Source of the DNA: Torymus aiolomorphi
Taxonomy: Eukaryota; Arthropoda; Insecta; Hymenoptera; Torymidae
Direction: 5' to 3'
DNA length: 64,000 nucleotides
Assembly (NCBI GenBank): GCA_036365515.1
Contig: CM070873.1
Coordinates: 179,194,104-179,258,103 of the forward strand
Below are positions 45,958-56,359 of this stretch, one piece after another (position 1 is the stretch's first letter; the number at the start of each line of letters is the position of its first letter). Made by a program: the position numbers and the translations under genes. Below the pieces are notes generated by a model that did no database searches, was not told the origin of the DNA, and saw nothing but the letters and a program-made list of their open reading frames with translations.

Positions 45958-46588
45958 GGTAGTTGTATCTCCAAACTCGGAAAATAAGCAAATTGAAAAT
46001 TATCGAGATGCAACTGCGCGTAAATTTCCAAATAAAATCGAATTACTGTCTGCTGATTTAATAAATGTTCGAGAGGACTTAACCTTTGATATAGATTCGA
46101 TATTCGAAATTACTGAATACTCGCGATGTCCAAAGATAGATAAATATCAAAATGGAAAAATAGTTAATTCATTAATTGATATTGGTAGCAGAGTTACAGC
46201 TATATCAGAAAATGTTTACAGTGATAAGTTAGAATATTTTAAGTCATGTCCGACGTTATCGTCATGCGAAAAATTTATTGAGGCAGCAACAGGACATAAA
46301 TCAATACGTTTAAAACTACAGGCGATGATACCTACCAAAATAAATAATCTAAAGCTTAATCTCATTTACATTGTGATACCTAAATTAATAAAAGATTGTA
46401 TAATCGGGATTGATTCCCAAGAAAAACTAAAAATGTTGATTAATACTGAGGCAAAAAACATAAAGATTACGGTAAATGATATATCAGATTTGATATCGTA
46501 TAATACAGTTAGCATGAGTGATTTAAAACAATATTGTACTTTGAATATTATTGAATGTATTGATGGCGAAAATGACCATGAATTATGA
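45958..46588 (+). pseudogene. Retroviral-type aspartic protease remnant
   Basis: A frame open across this interval contains VNSLIDIGSRVTAISEN where active enzymes have Asp-Thr-Gly; the Thr is Ile here (ATT at 46181-46183). Downstream, DCIIGIDSQ matches the C-terminal ILG-type strand. It ends with a stop at 46586-46588 and overlaps the RT frame by a few bases. It lies between gag and RT as in gypsy elements. Confidence 0.5.
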
Positions 46589-47316
46589 CATTCAAAGGCG
46601 GTCTTGGGTTCTGGATTACTGTATGTCTTGATGGCGATAATGACCAAAAATCATTACATTCAAAGGCGAACCTTGAATTTCAGGATTACGTCGACAATGA
46701 GTTCTATGTCTCAATCGAAGAGATCGAACAAAAAATCAATACAAGCGACATATTATCCATCGAACAGAAACAAATCTTGAAAAGATTGATAATCAAATAT
46801 AAACCTGTATTTCTAAAAAAGCCGGGGTTAATTAACAATTATACTCACGTGTTGCGAATAAAAGATAAAACAATATTTTTTTCAAAACCTTATCCGGTAC
46901 CTATTCATTATAGAGAGAAAGTAGAAAAAGGAATAAATAAAATGCTAAAATTAGATATCATTAGACTTTCTCAAAGTAATTACATAAACTCGATGTTGAT
47001 AGTTTCAAAGACTAAAAAACCTTTTAGGTCAAGCTTAGATTTAACGAGCGGTTATGGGCAAATCAGTTTATCAGAAAAAAGTAAAAAATATAACGCATTT
47101 ATAATTTTAAATCGTGTGATGGAATTTAAGATGACAAATCTAAAAGGAATTAGATCATTTTTAGATTTCGTAAATTTTTACACTAGACTTGTAAATAACT
47201 ACGCTAAATTAACAATTACTTGGTTAAAATTAATAAGAAAACATATCAGATTTAAATGGCAAGAATATAATTCACTAGCTTCTCATTCCTTACGAGAGAG
47301 GACTATTCTTGGCTAG
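46585..47316 (+). pseudogene. Reverse transcriptase remnant with in-frame deletions
   Basis: A 243-codon frame has the RT N-terminus (KPGLINNYTHVLRI, KPYPVPIHYREKVEKGI, LDIIRLSQSNYINSMLIVSK). It then jumps to SSLDLTSGYGQISL and to GIRSFLDFVNFYTRLVNNYAK, which lies after the catalytic region in intact proteins. The Y-x-D-D active site is missing. The frame stops just before an integrase-tail fragment at about 47305-47420 in another frame (ending KNLKPYFEKD). So most of RT, RNase H and integrase has been deleted. Confidence 0.6.
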
Positions 47317-47655
47317 AAAGAAGATTGCCGAATATACTTATATCATTATAAGCGACAAGGGAAAGGGAAAAGGTCAATTCCATATGAAAAATCTGAAACC
47401 TTATTTCGAAAAAGATTGTAATTAGAATTTTAATGTAATTAGAATATTGTAATAAAAATAAAATGAAATGTAAAAAATAAAAAATAAAAAATTTAGAATT
47501 CCAAGCTCGCACTAATAAGAAACATAAGAAATGTACATAGTTAAATATAAGTATAGGAAAAAAAAATGACAAAGACAGTGAATAATGGGTAATGAGTTTG
47601 TAACGTGGTAAGGGTAAAAGTATTACTAAAGTAAACAGTGTTAAAAGCACGTATT

Positions 47656-47940
47656 GTAACAGGATGGCTGCTGGGGAAAAATCCCGAAAAGCCACAGGCC
47701 AGCGATGCCCTAGAACACGGGGCCGCGGGTGTCAAACTAAAATGACTTGCCCGGGGATCTGCTTCTGTAATCCTGAAAATAACGCGAAGATCGCACACGA
47801 ACTTCGCTTTCCAACTAAATGGATCGCTGAGTAAAATACGCGCGCTCAAAGAGTAAAGCGCGCGGCCGCTAAGTTCAGCTATGAAAACGACCGGCGGAGT
47901 CGTTTTCCCGCGGAGGCGGCGGTATCCGGGAGAAGGTTAG
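47656..47940. mobile_element. LTR fragment related to the solo LTR at 22493
   Basis: It starts TGTAACAGGATGGC and follows the first ~285 bp of the 22493-23540 LTR closely (CCCGAAAAGCCACAGGCC, CGATGCCCTAGAACACGG, GACCGGCGGAGTCGTTTTCC) until GGTATCCGGGAGAAGG, where the similarity stops. It may be a truncated solo LTR, or the outer part of the adjacent minus-strand element's 3' LTR. Confidence 0.55.
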
Positions 47941-47949
47941 GTTAAGGTC

Positions 47950-48672
47950 GATAAATGAAGAATAGCCTCAATTACTTCACAGAAAAATAACAAGGTCTAT
48001 TCTTAAATTATTACAACATAAACGCGTCGCGTTGCGCGCCGACAAGAAGACGTGATCCGCTGACGGCGCGGGCGGATCAATGTATTTATTCTCGCTGGGC
48101 CGGTGAACGCAACACCGGCCGCTCGTCGCAGCGAGCCGGAAATACAAATAAAACGCTGCGCGGAAAATACTCGAAGAGTCTTACCGGGAGGGGAGTGCAC
48201 TCCCCTCGTCGCTCGCTCACGAATCCGCTCCTGCGTCAGGCCTTATCCTCCGGTCGACTTCGGAGTGTTCAGGCCGAGTCTTAACGTCCAGCGTTCACCT
48301 ACAGACGCTTCGGACCCCAGGAGTGGCTCGGATTGCTCACATGCGCTGCTCTTCGTGGTCGGTACGTGGACTGGCGCTGCGCTGCACCGGTGAGGACGCA
48401 CGATACCGTTTTCTTCACGGACGATCAAAATTACTCGCGTACGCGCGGTTTGACAGCTCGAGAGAATCTGATTCAAAAATGAATCCTGCGCGACTTTGCA
48501 ACGGTCAAAGTCGCGCCTGCCCCGCGCGTAGCTAACGCAAATACATCGTCCGAGCGATGTCAACACATGCTCGAGATACACGAATTCGCGGGAACGAGAG
48601 CCTAACGGGTTCGATAGAATACGGAGGACCGAGATACTTATCTTCTCCGTATTTTATCTTGGAACCTCGTTA
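47950..48672 (-). mobile_element. 3' LTR of minus-strand retrotransposon
   Basis: On the minus strand it starts at a purine tract (GGGAGAGGGG) followed by TATAACGAGGTTCCAAGATA. It matches 51449-52113 in the same orientation at high identity in its upstream ~440 bp (CGTCCGAGCGATGTCAACAC, GGTCGACTTCGGAGTGTTCA on the plus strand). A ~37-bp insertion (AGGTCTATTCTTAAATT) is present relative to the partner. The lower end is approximate. Confidence 0.6.
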
Positions 48673-48742
48673 TACCCCTCTCCCAGACGTTGCGTAGTGG
48701 AAGAGAAGCAACTCGATACTGAGGCTCTCGTTCGATTCGAGT

Positions 48743-50182
48743 TTATGTCGTCATCAGCGGCAGAGACGACAGTTCCGGATACGCGCGGATCAGCTCGTGC
48801 ACTAAACGGCTGATCAAACGATCCACATCGAGGGATCGTCCCGCGCACGCACACGGTGGGTCGCTCATCACCGTAATTCCGCTGAATTCCAACGGCGGTC
48901 GGGACCAGTCCCATGACGATTGATGGACCGGAGACGGTTGGCACTTCTGGCGCTGGGGCTCCGGTCGACAACTGCCGTCATTCCTCCTAGGTTGACTTGG
49001 CAGGTCGTCTTGCCTTCTTCTTGTCTCACTCTTCGGGCCCTTTTTCCGCTCCGGGCAGGCCCAGTGAAGATGCGTTGGTGACTTACACGTCCAACACAAT
49101 TTTCTGGTTGGACTCGGTGGTGGAGAGTTATATACTCTGAGCGCGTTCCTCGATCTTGACGAGCGGTATACTCTACTATCCAACTCCTGCTGGATATACC
49201 GCCGTTTGGAACGTCGAGAGGCTACCGTCGTCCAAGGATTCGAACCTGTCCCTTGGTTCGAACCCAGTCTGCTCGAGGGTTTTATGCCTTTATCTCTTTC
49301 AGATAACTTTGGAGATCGTTGCGTGGCCGCTGCATACGCCTCTTTTTTTCCTATAGAGCTGGACTGTTGAGGACTTCGGGACGACTTCTTGCTGTCTTTA
49401 ATCCCTAGGTCCGATGGAGGTTGCTTGGCATGGCGCTTAGTTGCACCTGCGACTCGTTTCTTGTTAGGCACAGCGGAATTGTGAAGCGACGACATTTGCA
49501 CGCGTAGCTGGCGCAGCTCGTCGTGCAGTCGCCTTACCTCTTCGCTTAGGCGCCTAACTTTCTCCTCCTCCAATTTACGCGTCTGATTACATTCGCATTC
49601 GCAATGACGCTCGCCTTCTGCTTGCGTCGATACGTCGCGAAATTGCGAAGTAATCAGCGTTCTGTCCACCGGTTGTGTCGTCACCAGACTATTAATCTCT
49701 TCCTCGTTGCTCCTTGGAAGGCTTGTCTGCTCTTCGTCTTCAGGAGTCTGGGAATGAGTAATACAGCCGTCCGATGCCGATGTATTCCATAAACGGGCCA
49801 TATCGGACGCTTCGGACCGGGGGAAGCTTGGAAAATCTCCCTTCCCCCAGGCTGCATTTGCTCCGTCGTCGTGAGCTTGGGGGTATTCAGCACAGCCGTT
49901 CGGTGCCCTCAGGCGGTCTGTATACGCCAAGCAATGTGAAGTGTCAGACTTCTCGAACAGGGGGAAGCTTGGAGGATCTCCCCTCCCCCAGGCTGTGCTT
50001 ACTCCGACGTCGAATTCGTGGATGGAAGCTAAATTTGATGGCGATGGTGCGGTTGCTGCGCAGCTGTCCGAAATCCATGTGTGGTCTGCATTCCCCGAGC
50101 AACTCGCGTTCTCAGATTCTTCGGACTGGGATGAGATCGGGGAATCTCCCCTCCCCCAAGCTGTGCTGCACCTTAGGTGCAC
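48743..50182 (-). CDS. Gag C-terminal part: repeats, coiled coil and zinc knuckle (LTR retrotransposon)
   Basis: A 479-codon frame. Residues ~1-130 contain three ~55-60-residue repeats led by STAWGRGDSP, STAWGRGDPPSFP and NAAWGKGDFPSFP. Residues ~195-240 are a predicted coiled coil (KLEEEKVRRLSEEVRRLHDE). Next is a basic Ser/Lys/Arg-rich region, then a zinc knuckle CWTCKSPTHLHWAC (C-x2-C-x4-H-x4-C) near residue 345, then a short tail. It overlaps the upstream frame (50685-50173) by about 10 bp in another frame, so expression as one Gag would need a frameshift, or one indel separates them. It binds RNA and packages the element by family analogy. RT and integrase are absent between it and the 3' LTR, so the element is gag-only. 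Confidence 0.6.
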   Translation of the reverse strand: MHLRCSTAWGRGDSPISSQSEESENASCSGNADHTWISDSCAATAPSPSNLASIHEFDVGVSTAWGRGDPPSFPLFEKSDTSHCLAYTDRLRAPNGCAEYPQAHDDGANAAWGKGDFPSFPRSEASDMARLWNTSASDGCITHSQTPEDEEQTSLPRSNEEEINSLVTTQPVDRTLITSQFRDVSTQAEGERHCECECNQTRKLEEEKVRRLSEEVRRLHDELRQLRVQMSSLHNSAVPNKKRVAGATKRHAKQPPSDLGIKDSKKSSRSPQQSSSIGKKEAYAAATQRSPKLSERDKGIKPSSRLGSNQGTGSNPWTTVASRRSKRRYIQQELDSRVYRSSRSRNALRVYNSPPPSPTRKLCWTCKSPTHLHWACPERKKGPKSETRRRQDDLPSQPRRNDGSCRPEPQRQKCQPSPVHQSSWDWSRPPLEFSGITVMSDPPCACAGRSLDVDRLISRLVHELIRAYPELSSLPLMTT

Positions 50183-50685
50183 CTGGACATCACCCGGTCC
50201 TCCCCCGCTGGAGATAAAGTGCTCCGTGGTGACGTAAGAGCCTCGTGTCTTACGTCAGGAGGACTGCCTGCTCTTTGGTTCCTCATCTGCAAGACATGTG
50301 TCTTTATGGAACTCAGCAAGTTGTTATCGACTGCTTTGTTCGACGCCAATTGCTGAAACAGGCTGTGGGCTGAGGGATCGGCAATTCGGTTCACTTCTGA
50401 AGCGCCGCTTGTATTGAGGGTCGTCGTGTTGACGAACTTATTCCTGCAATCGAGCCTCCTTGTGAACTGCTCGTAATCACTTCCACTTATTTCTTGTGTG
50501 AAGTGGGCTGGGTTGTAACTTCCCATTAGCCATTGAGCGATTCGCTTAGAATCCCCCTCGAGATGTCCGGTGCTTCTTAAATCTAGAGCTATATTTGCTT
50601 CTATTACAGCTTCAAAGCTCAGCTCTAGATTTTTGCGCCAATGCTCCATCCTATCGGCTAGTTCTTCTGGGGTCGATGATTCCAT
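50173..50685 (-). CDS. Gag N-terminal part of the minus-strand retrotransposon
   Basis: A 170-codon frame starting MESSTPEELADRMEHWRKNL. Residues ~1-120 (IALDLRSTGHLEGDSKRIAQWL, DYEQFTRRLDCRNKF) look like a helical capsid-type segment. I do not recognise a named domain. It lies between the 5' leader and the zinc-knuckle frame. The end overlaps the next frame; the join may be a mutational frameshift or programmed. Confidence 0.5.
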   Translation of the reverse strand: MESSTPEELADRMEHWRKNLELSFEAVIEANIALDLRSTGHLEGDSKRIAQWLMGSYNPAHFTQEISGSDYEQFTRRLDCRNKFVNTTTLNTSGASEVNRIADPSAHSLFQQLASNKAVDNNLLSSIKTHVLQMRNQRAGSPPDVRHEALTSPRSTLSPAGEDRVMSRCT

Positions 50686-51428
50686 CTTGCGAAGCTAGAC
50701 CGATTATATAAAAAATTTGGTGACGAATTGTGTGTGTATGCGCAACTAACTGCTGAGATTCTCTCTCTAATTGGCCGTCTGTTACGCAAGTTACAATGTT
50801 AGAATTCTAACTACCACACACAATTGTCCCAAGCTGCTCTAGAATGACGTATCTCGATGCAGCTAGCTAGGGAGAGAGCGTGGCTATTCCAAAAAAAATT
50901 CGCGACGATAACGATTTAAATAATTCCCGCAACCAAAAAAAAAGGATGAAAGTATTCTCACTTTCGACCGGCTGCACGCACAGGCACGGTCAAACCAAAA
51001 AAAAATCGCGTGAAAATCGCTTTAAATCTCGCGTCAAAAAAAGGAATTTAATTCTCGCCACATATGACGACGAAAACAACGATAATCGTCGTTTAAATGC
51101 TCTCGCCCTGGCTTTACAGCAGTTTAAAAGGCTCGGGCTAAGTATACACAATACTACCCGAGCATAAACATAAACACAAAAACAAGCAATCGGCTGTTTT
51201 GTGTTTATGTTTGAATGCGCGTCGCGAGCCTTCTTGTCTGTTTGTTTACGCCCGGCACCTCGACTTGGCGAGTTTAAATCACTGCGCCTATCAGCTGTAC
51301 CGGCATATGGCCATTGGCCGTCAGCTGAATAGTCGGGTGCAGTGATTCGCGCCCGGGCGAATTTAAACGAACCGCGATTTGAATAGGCCGGTCTCGAACG
51401 TACCGGCCGCTAACCTTCTCCTTAAATC
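50686..51428 (-). other. Leader of minus-strand retrotransposon
   Basis: No gene. It contains a hairpin with arms CATAAACATAAACACAAAA and TTTTGTGTTTATGTTTG at about 51165-51215, and GC-richer blocks (GTACCGGCATATGGCC) next to the primer binding site. The plus-strand frame 50880-51167 is Lys-rich low-complexity sequence and not supported. Confidence 0.45.
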
Positions 51429-51446
51429 CAACACGTTAGGGCGCCA
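51429..51446 (-). promoter_or_regulatory. Primer binding site of the minus-strand retrotransposon
   Basis: On the minus strand TGGCGCCCTAACGTGTTG begins two bases after the LTR end (GCGCGTTACA). It starts with TGG as expected for a tRNA 3' end complement and shares the TGGCGCCC core with the Lys3-type site at 43667. The matching tRNA is not certain. Confidence 0.6.
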
Positions 51447-51448
51447 TT

Positions 51449-52113
51449 TGTAACGCGCGGACTAAAAAAAGACTTTACAGAAAAATAACTCGACGCGTTG
51501 CGCACCGACAAGAAGACGGGATCCGCCGCTATTTTCGCTGGGCCGGTGAACGCATCACCGGCCACTCGCCGCTGCGAGTCGAAGATACTCAAATAAATCG
51601 CTGCGCGGGAAGTACAAAGAGGCTTACCGGGAGAGGAGTGCACTCCCCTCGTCGTTCGCTCACGAATCCGCTCCTGCGTCAGGCCTTATCCTCCGGTCGA
51701 CTTCGGAGTGTTCAGGCCGAGTCTTAACGTCCAGCGTTCACCTACAGACGCTTCGGACCCCAGGAGTGGCTCGGATTGCTCACGTGCGCTGCTCTTCGTG
51801 GTCGGTACGTGTACGGGCGCTGCTCTGCACCGGTGAGGACGCACGATACCGTTTTCTTCGCGGACGATCAAATTAACTCGCGTACGCGCGGTTTGACAGC
51901 CCGAGAGAATCTGATTCAAAAATGAATCCTGCGCGACTTTGCAACGGTCAAAGTCGCGCCTGCCCCGCGCGTAGCTTACGCAAATACATCGTCCGAGCGA
52001 TGTCAACACACGCTCGAGATACACGAATTCGCGGGAACGGGAGCCTAACGGGTTCGATAGAATACGGAGGACCGAGATACTTATCTTCTCCGTATTTTAT
52101 CTTGGAACCTCGG
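51449..52113 (-). mobile_element. 5' LTR of minus-strand retrotransposon
   Basis: About 665 bp, ending GCGCGTTACA next to the primer binding site and beginning near ATACCGAGGTTCCAAGATA. It is near-identical over most of its length to 47950-48672. High LTR identity argues for fairly recent insertion, though the coding region is deleted. Confidence 0.6.
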
Positions 52114-52790
52114 TATACACACATACAAACATTAACACACAAACACCTTAAAACAAATACTCGAAATACATTAGTTCAAAATCCTGGAGCATTTGGAGAT
52201 CAGTAGGTTGTCGTCTTTGGTGAGGTACACACCGATTTAAATTCACACCAAAATATCCACGCGTAAGCGGAACAGGAAGTACAAACGTACAAATTTGGTG
52301 CAAAGACGTTACTGTGCCACACAAACCGGGTCCACCCCGTTTGAGGCAACTGTTAGTACCAAACGACATGAGCGTATAGGTACATTCTGCATACAGGGTA
52401 TAAGTACACAAACGTGTTCATGGACGGGCACGAAGTCCAAGTCCACCTATACACCGAAAAATTAATAAATAAATAAAATAGAGTAAAAATGGAAAAGACA
52501 AAAGCAATAAATACGGTTGTGACAGCTCAAAGAGACGATTAGCTGAACGTCGAAATAATCAAGGTAAAAAGACACAAACATGCGCACACACATAAACATA
52601 TACGTATAAAAGTAGTATAACTAGGCCGGTTCTGCCCCCCCCCCCCCACCACTCGGCCACCGGCCGACCTGTGTAGCGTTCTGATAGGTTGAGACGGGCA
52701 GGTGAATCTCCGCCCACTTTCGAGAAGTTTCTACCCTTCCATTTGTAATGACGTCATCAAATAAAAATTATCCGTATTTTATTGTCACAT
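52114..52790. other. No gene recognised
   Basis: A simple CACACA-rich start, a weak minus-strand frame (52411-52148, no domain), and a 14-base run of C at about 52637-52650 followed by CACCACTCGGCCACCGGCCG. It may be the remains of another repeat. Confidence 0.4.
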
Positions 52791-54370
52791 TTTTGCATGA
52801 TATTTACCCGACGGCGGGCGGCAGGCGGCGGCGGCGGCATGGCGGCGGCGCGGCGCGCGCGCGAGGACTAGCATCTTACCGTGGTGACAAGCTGGACGAC
52901 CGCGGGGATGAGCTGATTCGCGCGGGCGCGCGGAGATGAGCATATTACCGCGGTGGCTAGCTGATTTCTGCGGTCATTAGCATACACCGCGTGTAAGTAT
53001 ATTTACTGCGTCGATGAGCTGACTTTCGCGGGCATTAGTCTATCGTCGCTGGTAAGATATTTACCGCGCGTTTATTTTTTTTCGAGGTGGCTTGCATTTT
53101 GATTTGACTAACTCAGTAAGTGTATTTCGGCTATAGTATGTTGAACTATCGCATCTCTTCGTTGTTCCGATATTCGTAGTTGCCTTATAGCTATTAATTC
53201 TAAGAACTCCAGAGTATTTTAATTGCGTTCTCCTTGCAATCGTTTCCTGACAACGACCCACAAAACTTAATAGTATTTCATAGAATTTTACCCAGTAAAT
53301 CGAAATACTGTTTTGGTTAACTGCATATACAAACGATAAGAGTGATGACGTCGATGGAAACCCTAGATATAATAATTATTGAAGTGGGTCCATACAAAGG
53401 AGGCAAGACGAAAAGTATTTCACTCTTGCCAGCAACCCTGACACGGGTGACGTCATCGCATGCTGTGCAGGTTGAAATCTGCCTTCTGGTATAAGTATTT
53501 TGCGGGCATCAGTCTATCATCGCTGGTAAGATATTTATCGCGAGAGAGCGAGTGAGAGAGAGCGAGAGAGAGTGAGAGCGAGGGCGAGAGAGAGTTTTCG
53601 AGGTGGCCTGCATGTATTATGTGACTCTAACTCAGTAAGTATATTTCGGCTATAACAGACTGAGCTGTAAACCCGGTTGGCCCGATATACAACATGACGT
53701 ATAGTTTTTATCTGGATTGTGCTTCTCGACTTTCATGCGTCAATAGGGTCGTATTTTACGACGCTGACCCAAGCACGTACGTGCGCGTGCATGTTTGACG
53801 AATAGTTGTTCTTTTTTCACATCTGAAGTGCGTGTATAGTGCCGTTATTCTTTTCGATGCTCACCCTTTATAATAAGATGTGTATTTTGAATCTCAGCAA
53901 TGTTTCGAAGAAAATGTGCTCACGTGGACGCTGACGCAAACTCCGACGAGATGCTGTACGGGCGACGTCATCGCATGCTGTGCAGGTTGTAACGTGCCTT
54001 CTGGTACGAGTATCATCTTGCGCGTGCCCTCCAGCTTATCGCAAACGGCTCTTGTCGATATCGTTCAATGTTACGTCCCCTTGTAAAACATTCAACACAC
54101 ACTCGCATATGCATTTGACGAGCGGTTTGTCAGCCGTGCGCGCGATAGCCGTTCGATGTTTCTTATCTTACAGTGAGACGTATGGCATACCAAAAAGTAT
54201 CAAATTTCAACCGGCAAATCGAAATACTGTTTTCGTTAACTGCATATACAAACGAGAAGAGTGAGGGCGCTGATACAGGAAACCCTCGAAATAATAGACT
54301 CATACAAGGAGGAAAGACGGAGAGCATTTCAGTCTTGCTCGGAGACGAGAGCAGAACAGTCGCGTCTTGA
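52791..54370. repeat. Diverged duplicated modules with GC-rich and (GA)n segments
   Basis: Several blocks recur in the same order. TTTCGAGGTGGC(T/C)TGCAT to AACTCAGTAAGT(G/A)TATTTCGGCTATA is at 53080 and 53597. GACGTCATCGCATGCTGTGCAGGTTG is at 53450 and 53967. AAATCGAAATACTGTTTT(G/C)GTTAACTGCATATACAAACGA is at 53298 and 54217. GGTAAGATATTTA(C/T)CGCG is at 53051 and 53526. A GCGGCGGCGG block lies at 52815-52860 and a GAGAGAGCGAG tract at 53540-53595. No protein is evident. This could be a duplicated end region of the Polinton-like element that follows, or an unrelated duplication. Confidence 0.5.
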
Positions 54371-54595
54371 ATTAATACCATATATACTTGCCACAGTCAA
54401 ATATCAGAATACACACAGCATTTTTATTAGTTTATTCTCAAATAAGTATTTATTTATCGTTAAACTTGCTACCTCGAAAGGACATAAGATTACAATAAAT
54501 TCTTAAAATTTGTTATTCTATTCATAATTAGTCATACGGGCCTTATAAATACGACGAGGGAGCTGGAATTGTTTCATTGTGCAACGAAGTTTTAA

Positions 54596-55285
54596 GTGAT
54601 CACTATGTCCGCGTTTGACTGTAAAAAACTTGTGAATATTATGCTAGAAGTATATGGGCTTTTAGCCTATAAAAAAGTAAATCCTGAAGAAATTACGAAG
54701 TGGATTAAACTAGGCAACCAGAATCTAAGAAAGTTCAGGAGGTTTTCGCTTAAAAATGGAAACACTGTTGCAGAAAAACAAAGTTTTATATCCACAATTG
54801 CATTACTCAAAGGCATTCAAGGCAGATTCAAGCGTTTATTAAAGAGTGGTGCGGGTTTGCGTGAAACAAGAAGTGACAGAGTAAAATGGCAAAATGTGGA
54901 GTCTGCTTTCAATGATCGTATTAAATCTGGAGCGATTACCAACTTAAAAAATTTAGATATTACCAGATTTATGAAAGACGCTCAAGCATTATTTCAATCT
55001 CAAATGAAAAATGTTTTGAAAAAAGAAGAGGCTCTCAAAGTGTATACTATCTTGTCAGCTGAATACATCATAATAAAAGCTGATAAAGAGATAGTAGAAA
55101 TCAAGTATTTTAATACAAAGGCGGAGCCGATTTTACGAACAACTGACTTAAAGCAATGGTTTGCTGAGAATGTTCAACAGCGCATTGAAAAAGACATGGA
55201 AGAATTTCAGGAGAAAGATTCCGGCTGGACACTTCGACAAATTCTTAATCTATCTGTACTCATCAATAAATATAATCCAATGTGA
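54596..55285 (+). pseudogene. N-terminal region of Polinton-like polymerase
   Basis: A 229-codon frame (MSAFDCKKLVNIMLEVYG ... NLSVLINKYNPM). It is largely helical and charged, matching the non-catalytic N-terminal extension of insect Polinton-type polymerases. It ends in TGA at 55283-55285; the same frame continues straight on with GGSYISLPPQI and NFDDACFKWAILSALHP, so the stop is a single nonsense change. Confidence 0.6.
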
Positions 55286-55390
55286 GGAGGCTCATACATA
55301 AGTTTACCCCCGCAAATACAAAAGAAGCATGCATGTATCAATGTACAGAATTTCGATGATGCATGTTTCAAGTGGGCAATACTGTCAGCT

Positions 55391-55747
55391 TTGCACCCTG
55401 TACATCACTCTGACCGAGTATCATCATATAAAGTCTATGAGAATGAATTGAATTTTAATGGAATACAATTTCCTATGAGTCCTAAACAAATTCCGAAATT
55501 TGAAAAACAAAATAACATCTCGGTTAACGTTTATATTTTAAAAAAGTCTAGTGGAAATTTTAAAATTGTGCCGCTTCACATAACATCATGTAAGAAGGAA
55601 ACACATATCAACCTTCTTCTTCTACAAAATTATTATGTAGATGATGAAGAAAGTAAAGAGGAGGAAAACATTGAAAATGATTCATCGATATTCCACTATG
55701 TTTGGATCAAAGATTTATCTTTGATAACTTTCAAAATCGAGTCATAA
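55391..55747 (+). pseudogene. Middle region of Polinton-like polymerase
   Basis: In the same frame as the upstream piece. It contains ENELNFNGIQFPMSPKQIP and NNISVNVYIL, then an acidic loop and FHYVWIKDLSL, before running out of frame (FKIES stop). In a neighbouring frame the family sequence resumes as KQFICDRCLHYF, a zinc-finger-like segment, then VIYADFG, the first exonuclease motif with Gly where Glu is expected. Confidence 0.6.
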
Positions 55748-56217
55748 GCAGTTTATTTGTGATCGGTGTCTACATTATTTTAGAAATGATTCTAAATTGA
55801 ATTTGCATGAACAAGATTGTATGCAACTTAACAAGTACAAAGTAACTTTGCCTACACCAACAGACAATATTTTACAGTTTAAAAATTTTAATTATAAAGA
55901 AAAAGTGCGATTCGTCATATACGCAGATTTTGGTGCCTTCTAAAAGCTGTGGAAATTGGAAATACTTATCAAGAACATGAAGCATTTAGTACTGGATATT
56001 ATTTAAAGTGTAGTTATGATAACTCTCGATCTCACTACAGTAGCTACAGAGGTTTGCAGAGCAGCTGCAAAGTTTAGCAGAACATTTTGAGACTATCTTC
56101 AATGGAAACATTAAATTTAAAACAAGAACAAGAATTTCGAAATACATCATTATGCCACATTTGCGAGAAACCTTTAGCAGAGAAGCGTGTACGAGATCAT
56201 TGTCATCTGACTGGAAG

Positions 56218-56298
56218 GTATGGTTAAAAGAAAATTAAATATGCTTCAAGCGAAAATTTTACATTTTTCTTATGTTCTTTTTTTTTCTTATGTTTTAG
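56218..56298 (+). other. 81-bp intron in the polymerase gene
   Basis: GTATGG at 56218 and a long T-rich tract ending TATGTTTTAG at 56298. Removing it joins TGG|AAG and GTATCG codons so that the conserved HLTGRY and RGAAREDCN segments become continuous. Both splice sites are canonical and the size suits an insect intron. Confidence 0.6.
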
Positions 56299-56359
56299 GT
56301 ATCGTGGTGCTGCTCGCGAAGATTGCAATTTACAATATAAAGATTCACACAGTATTCCA

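Larger units (their letters stand above)
43198..47655 (+). mobile_element. Decayed Ty3/gypsy-like LTR retrotransposon, plus strand
   Basis: The order is 5' LTR (43198-43663), tRNA-Lys primer binding site (43667-43684), leader, gag (44577-45956, broken), protease (about 45958-46588), RT remnant (46585-47300) and integrase tail (about 47305-47420). The 3' LTR is not identifiable. Frameshifts, stops and large internal deletions make it non-functional. Confidence 0.65.

Noticed and set aside
48003..48581. Frames repeated almost exactly at 51422-52024
   Set aside because: They are inside the two LTRs of the minus-strand retrotransposon and are duplicated only because LTRs are.
49200..49265. tRNA-like GGATTCGAACC and GGTTCGAACCC words
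   Set aside because: They lie in the gag coding frame and no cloverleaf can be built around them.
52748..52939. An Arg/Gly-rich frame across the GCGGCGGCGG block
   Set aside because: Simple-sequence translation with no start context or domain.
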